Of a DNA stretch of 5,751 nt, positions 5,290-5,751 are shown in pieces. Source of the DNA: Paracoccaceae bacterium (GTDB taxonomy: Bacteria > Pseudomonadota > Alphaproteobacteria > Rhodobacterales > Rhodobacteraceae); NCBI GenBank assembly GCA_029881635.1, contig JAOUMG010000154.1:1-5751 (forward strand). The letters are read 5' to 3'. A program made the position numbers and the translations under genes. How positions within the stretch are numbered: the first letter of the stretch is position 1; each line of letters starts with the position of its first letter. Below the pieces are notes generated by a model that was given only the letters and a program-made list of their open reading frames with translations, did not search any database and was not told where the DNA came from.

Positions 5290-5751
5290 ATGAATTTCGT
5301 GGGCGACATTGATCGGGAACCAAACCGCGAAGACGCAGCCGAGGCGCTGCGCCTGTTGCAGCGCTGGGCTGAAAAGGCGGACCCGTCCGAGGTGGCGCGG
5401 CTCGATCCGGCTATCGCACGGCTGTTACCGAACCGTGAGGTTTCGAACTATCCAGATTTATCAAGGACATATCAGGATGACTTCACCTCCGATGCGGCTT
5501 ACCTCGCCTCTATGCCCGACCTTCAGAACGGCCCGTCCAGCCTGATTATCGGTGCCAAGGCGCAGATCCAGCATGTCGGTATTTCCAACTTCCGCCTGCC
5601 GATCCTTTTTCACACCCGCGATGGCGGCGATGTCACGCTGGAGACCAGCGTAACCGGTACGGTTTCTCTCATCGGTGAAAAGAAGGGCATCAACATGAGC
5701 CGCATCATGCGGTCTTTTTATGCCCATGCCGAGCGGACCTTTTCGTTTTCG
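5290..5751 (+). CDS. folE2: GTP cyclohydrolase FolE2 (type IB), N-terminal part, cut by window end
   Basis: FolE2 converts GTP to 7,8-dihydroneopterin triphosphate, the first step of tetrahydrofolate (and queuosine precursor) synthesis, using a metal-flexible alternative to FolE. The 154 residues present show an N-terminal extension of about 75 residues (NFVGDIDREPNREDAAEALR...), the region IQHVGISNFRLPI (93-105) and the hallmark KKGINMSRIMRSFY (131-144) of the family. The frame remains open to the last base; proteins of this extended type usually reach about 360 residues, so more than half, including catalytic Cys/Glu/His positions, lies outside. ATG 5290 has AGGAG at 5278-5282, spacing 7. 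No Zur-like operator was recognised upstream. It follows metZ on the same strand; folate supplies the methyl group for homocysteine, a plausible but unproven link. Confidence 0.95.
   Translation, partial: MNFVGDIDREPNREDAAEALRLLQRWAEKADPSEVARLDPAIARLLPNREVSNYPDLSRTYQDDFTSDAAYLASMPDLQNGPSSLIIGAKAQIQHVGISNFRLPILFHTRDGGDVTLETSVTGTVSLIGEKKGINMSRIMRSFYAHAERTFSFS

Overview
The window looks like a chromosomal housekeeping segment from an alphaproteobacterium, most likely a Rhodobacterales (Roseobacter-type) species. The grounds are moderately GC-rich DNA, the order ftsY / EamA transporter / ispZ, an O-succinylhomoserine sulfhydrylase gene (metZ) behind a SAM-II riboswitch, and an adjacent folE2. No rRNA, tRNA, CRISPR array, insertion sequence or phage gene was seen. 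No gene-free stretch exceeds 300 bases; the longest are 2154-2346 and 3760-4011.

Left part, plus strand (1-2346): the 3' two-thirds of ftsY (signal recognition particle receptor GTPase) is followed by a ten-helix EamA-type transporter and by ispZ/yciB (septation-associated inner-membrane protein). The gaps are 24 and 5 bases, so these three probably form one transcription unit. A candidate terminator follows ispZ, then a 193-base spacer.

Middle part (2347-3759): a small unrecognised single-pass membrane protein on the plus strand converges, with a 13-base gap, on two minus-strand genes: a cysteine-less Nu/YfcG-like glutathione S-transferase and, upstream of it, a tiny lipoprotein.

Right part, plus strand (3760-5751): the spacer divergent from the lipoprotein gene holds a complete regulatory leader. 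It has a sigma70-like promoter, a SAM-II aptamer whose P1 stem begins at the expected transcript start, and directly behind it a strong intrinsic terminator. The metZ ribosome binding site lies beyond the terminator. Sensing of S-adenosylmethionine would thus close the loop on the homocysteine/methionine synthesis that MetZ feeds. folE2 (type IB GTP cyclohydrolase, folate pathway) follows after 102 bases and runs off the right edge. Folate is the methyl donor for homocysteine methylation, so the pairing is metabolically sensible, but co-regulation is not shown.

The most interesting element is the metZ leader. SAM-II is usually described as acting on translation, yet here the aptamer is separated from the start codon by a terminator, and base pairing visible in the sequence supports a simple anti-terminator/terminator switch.
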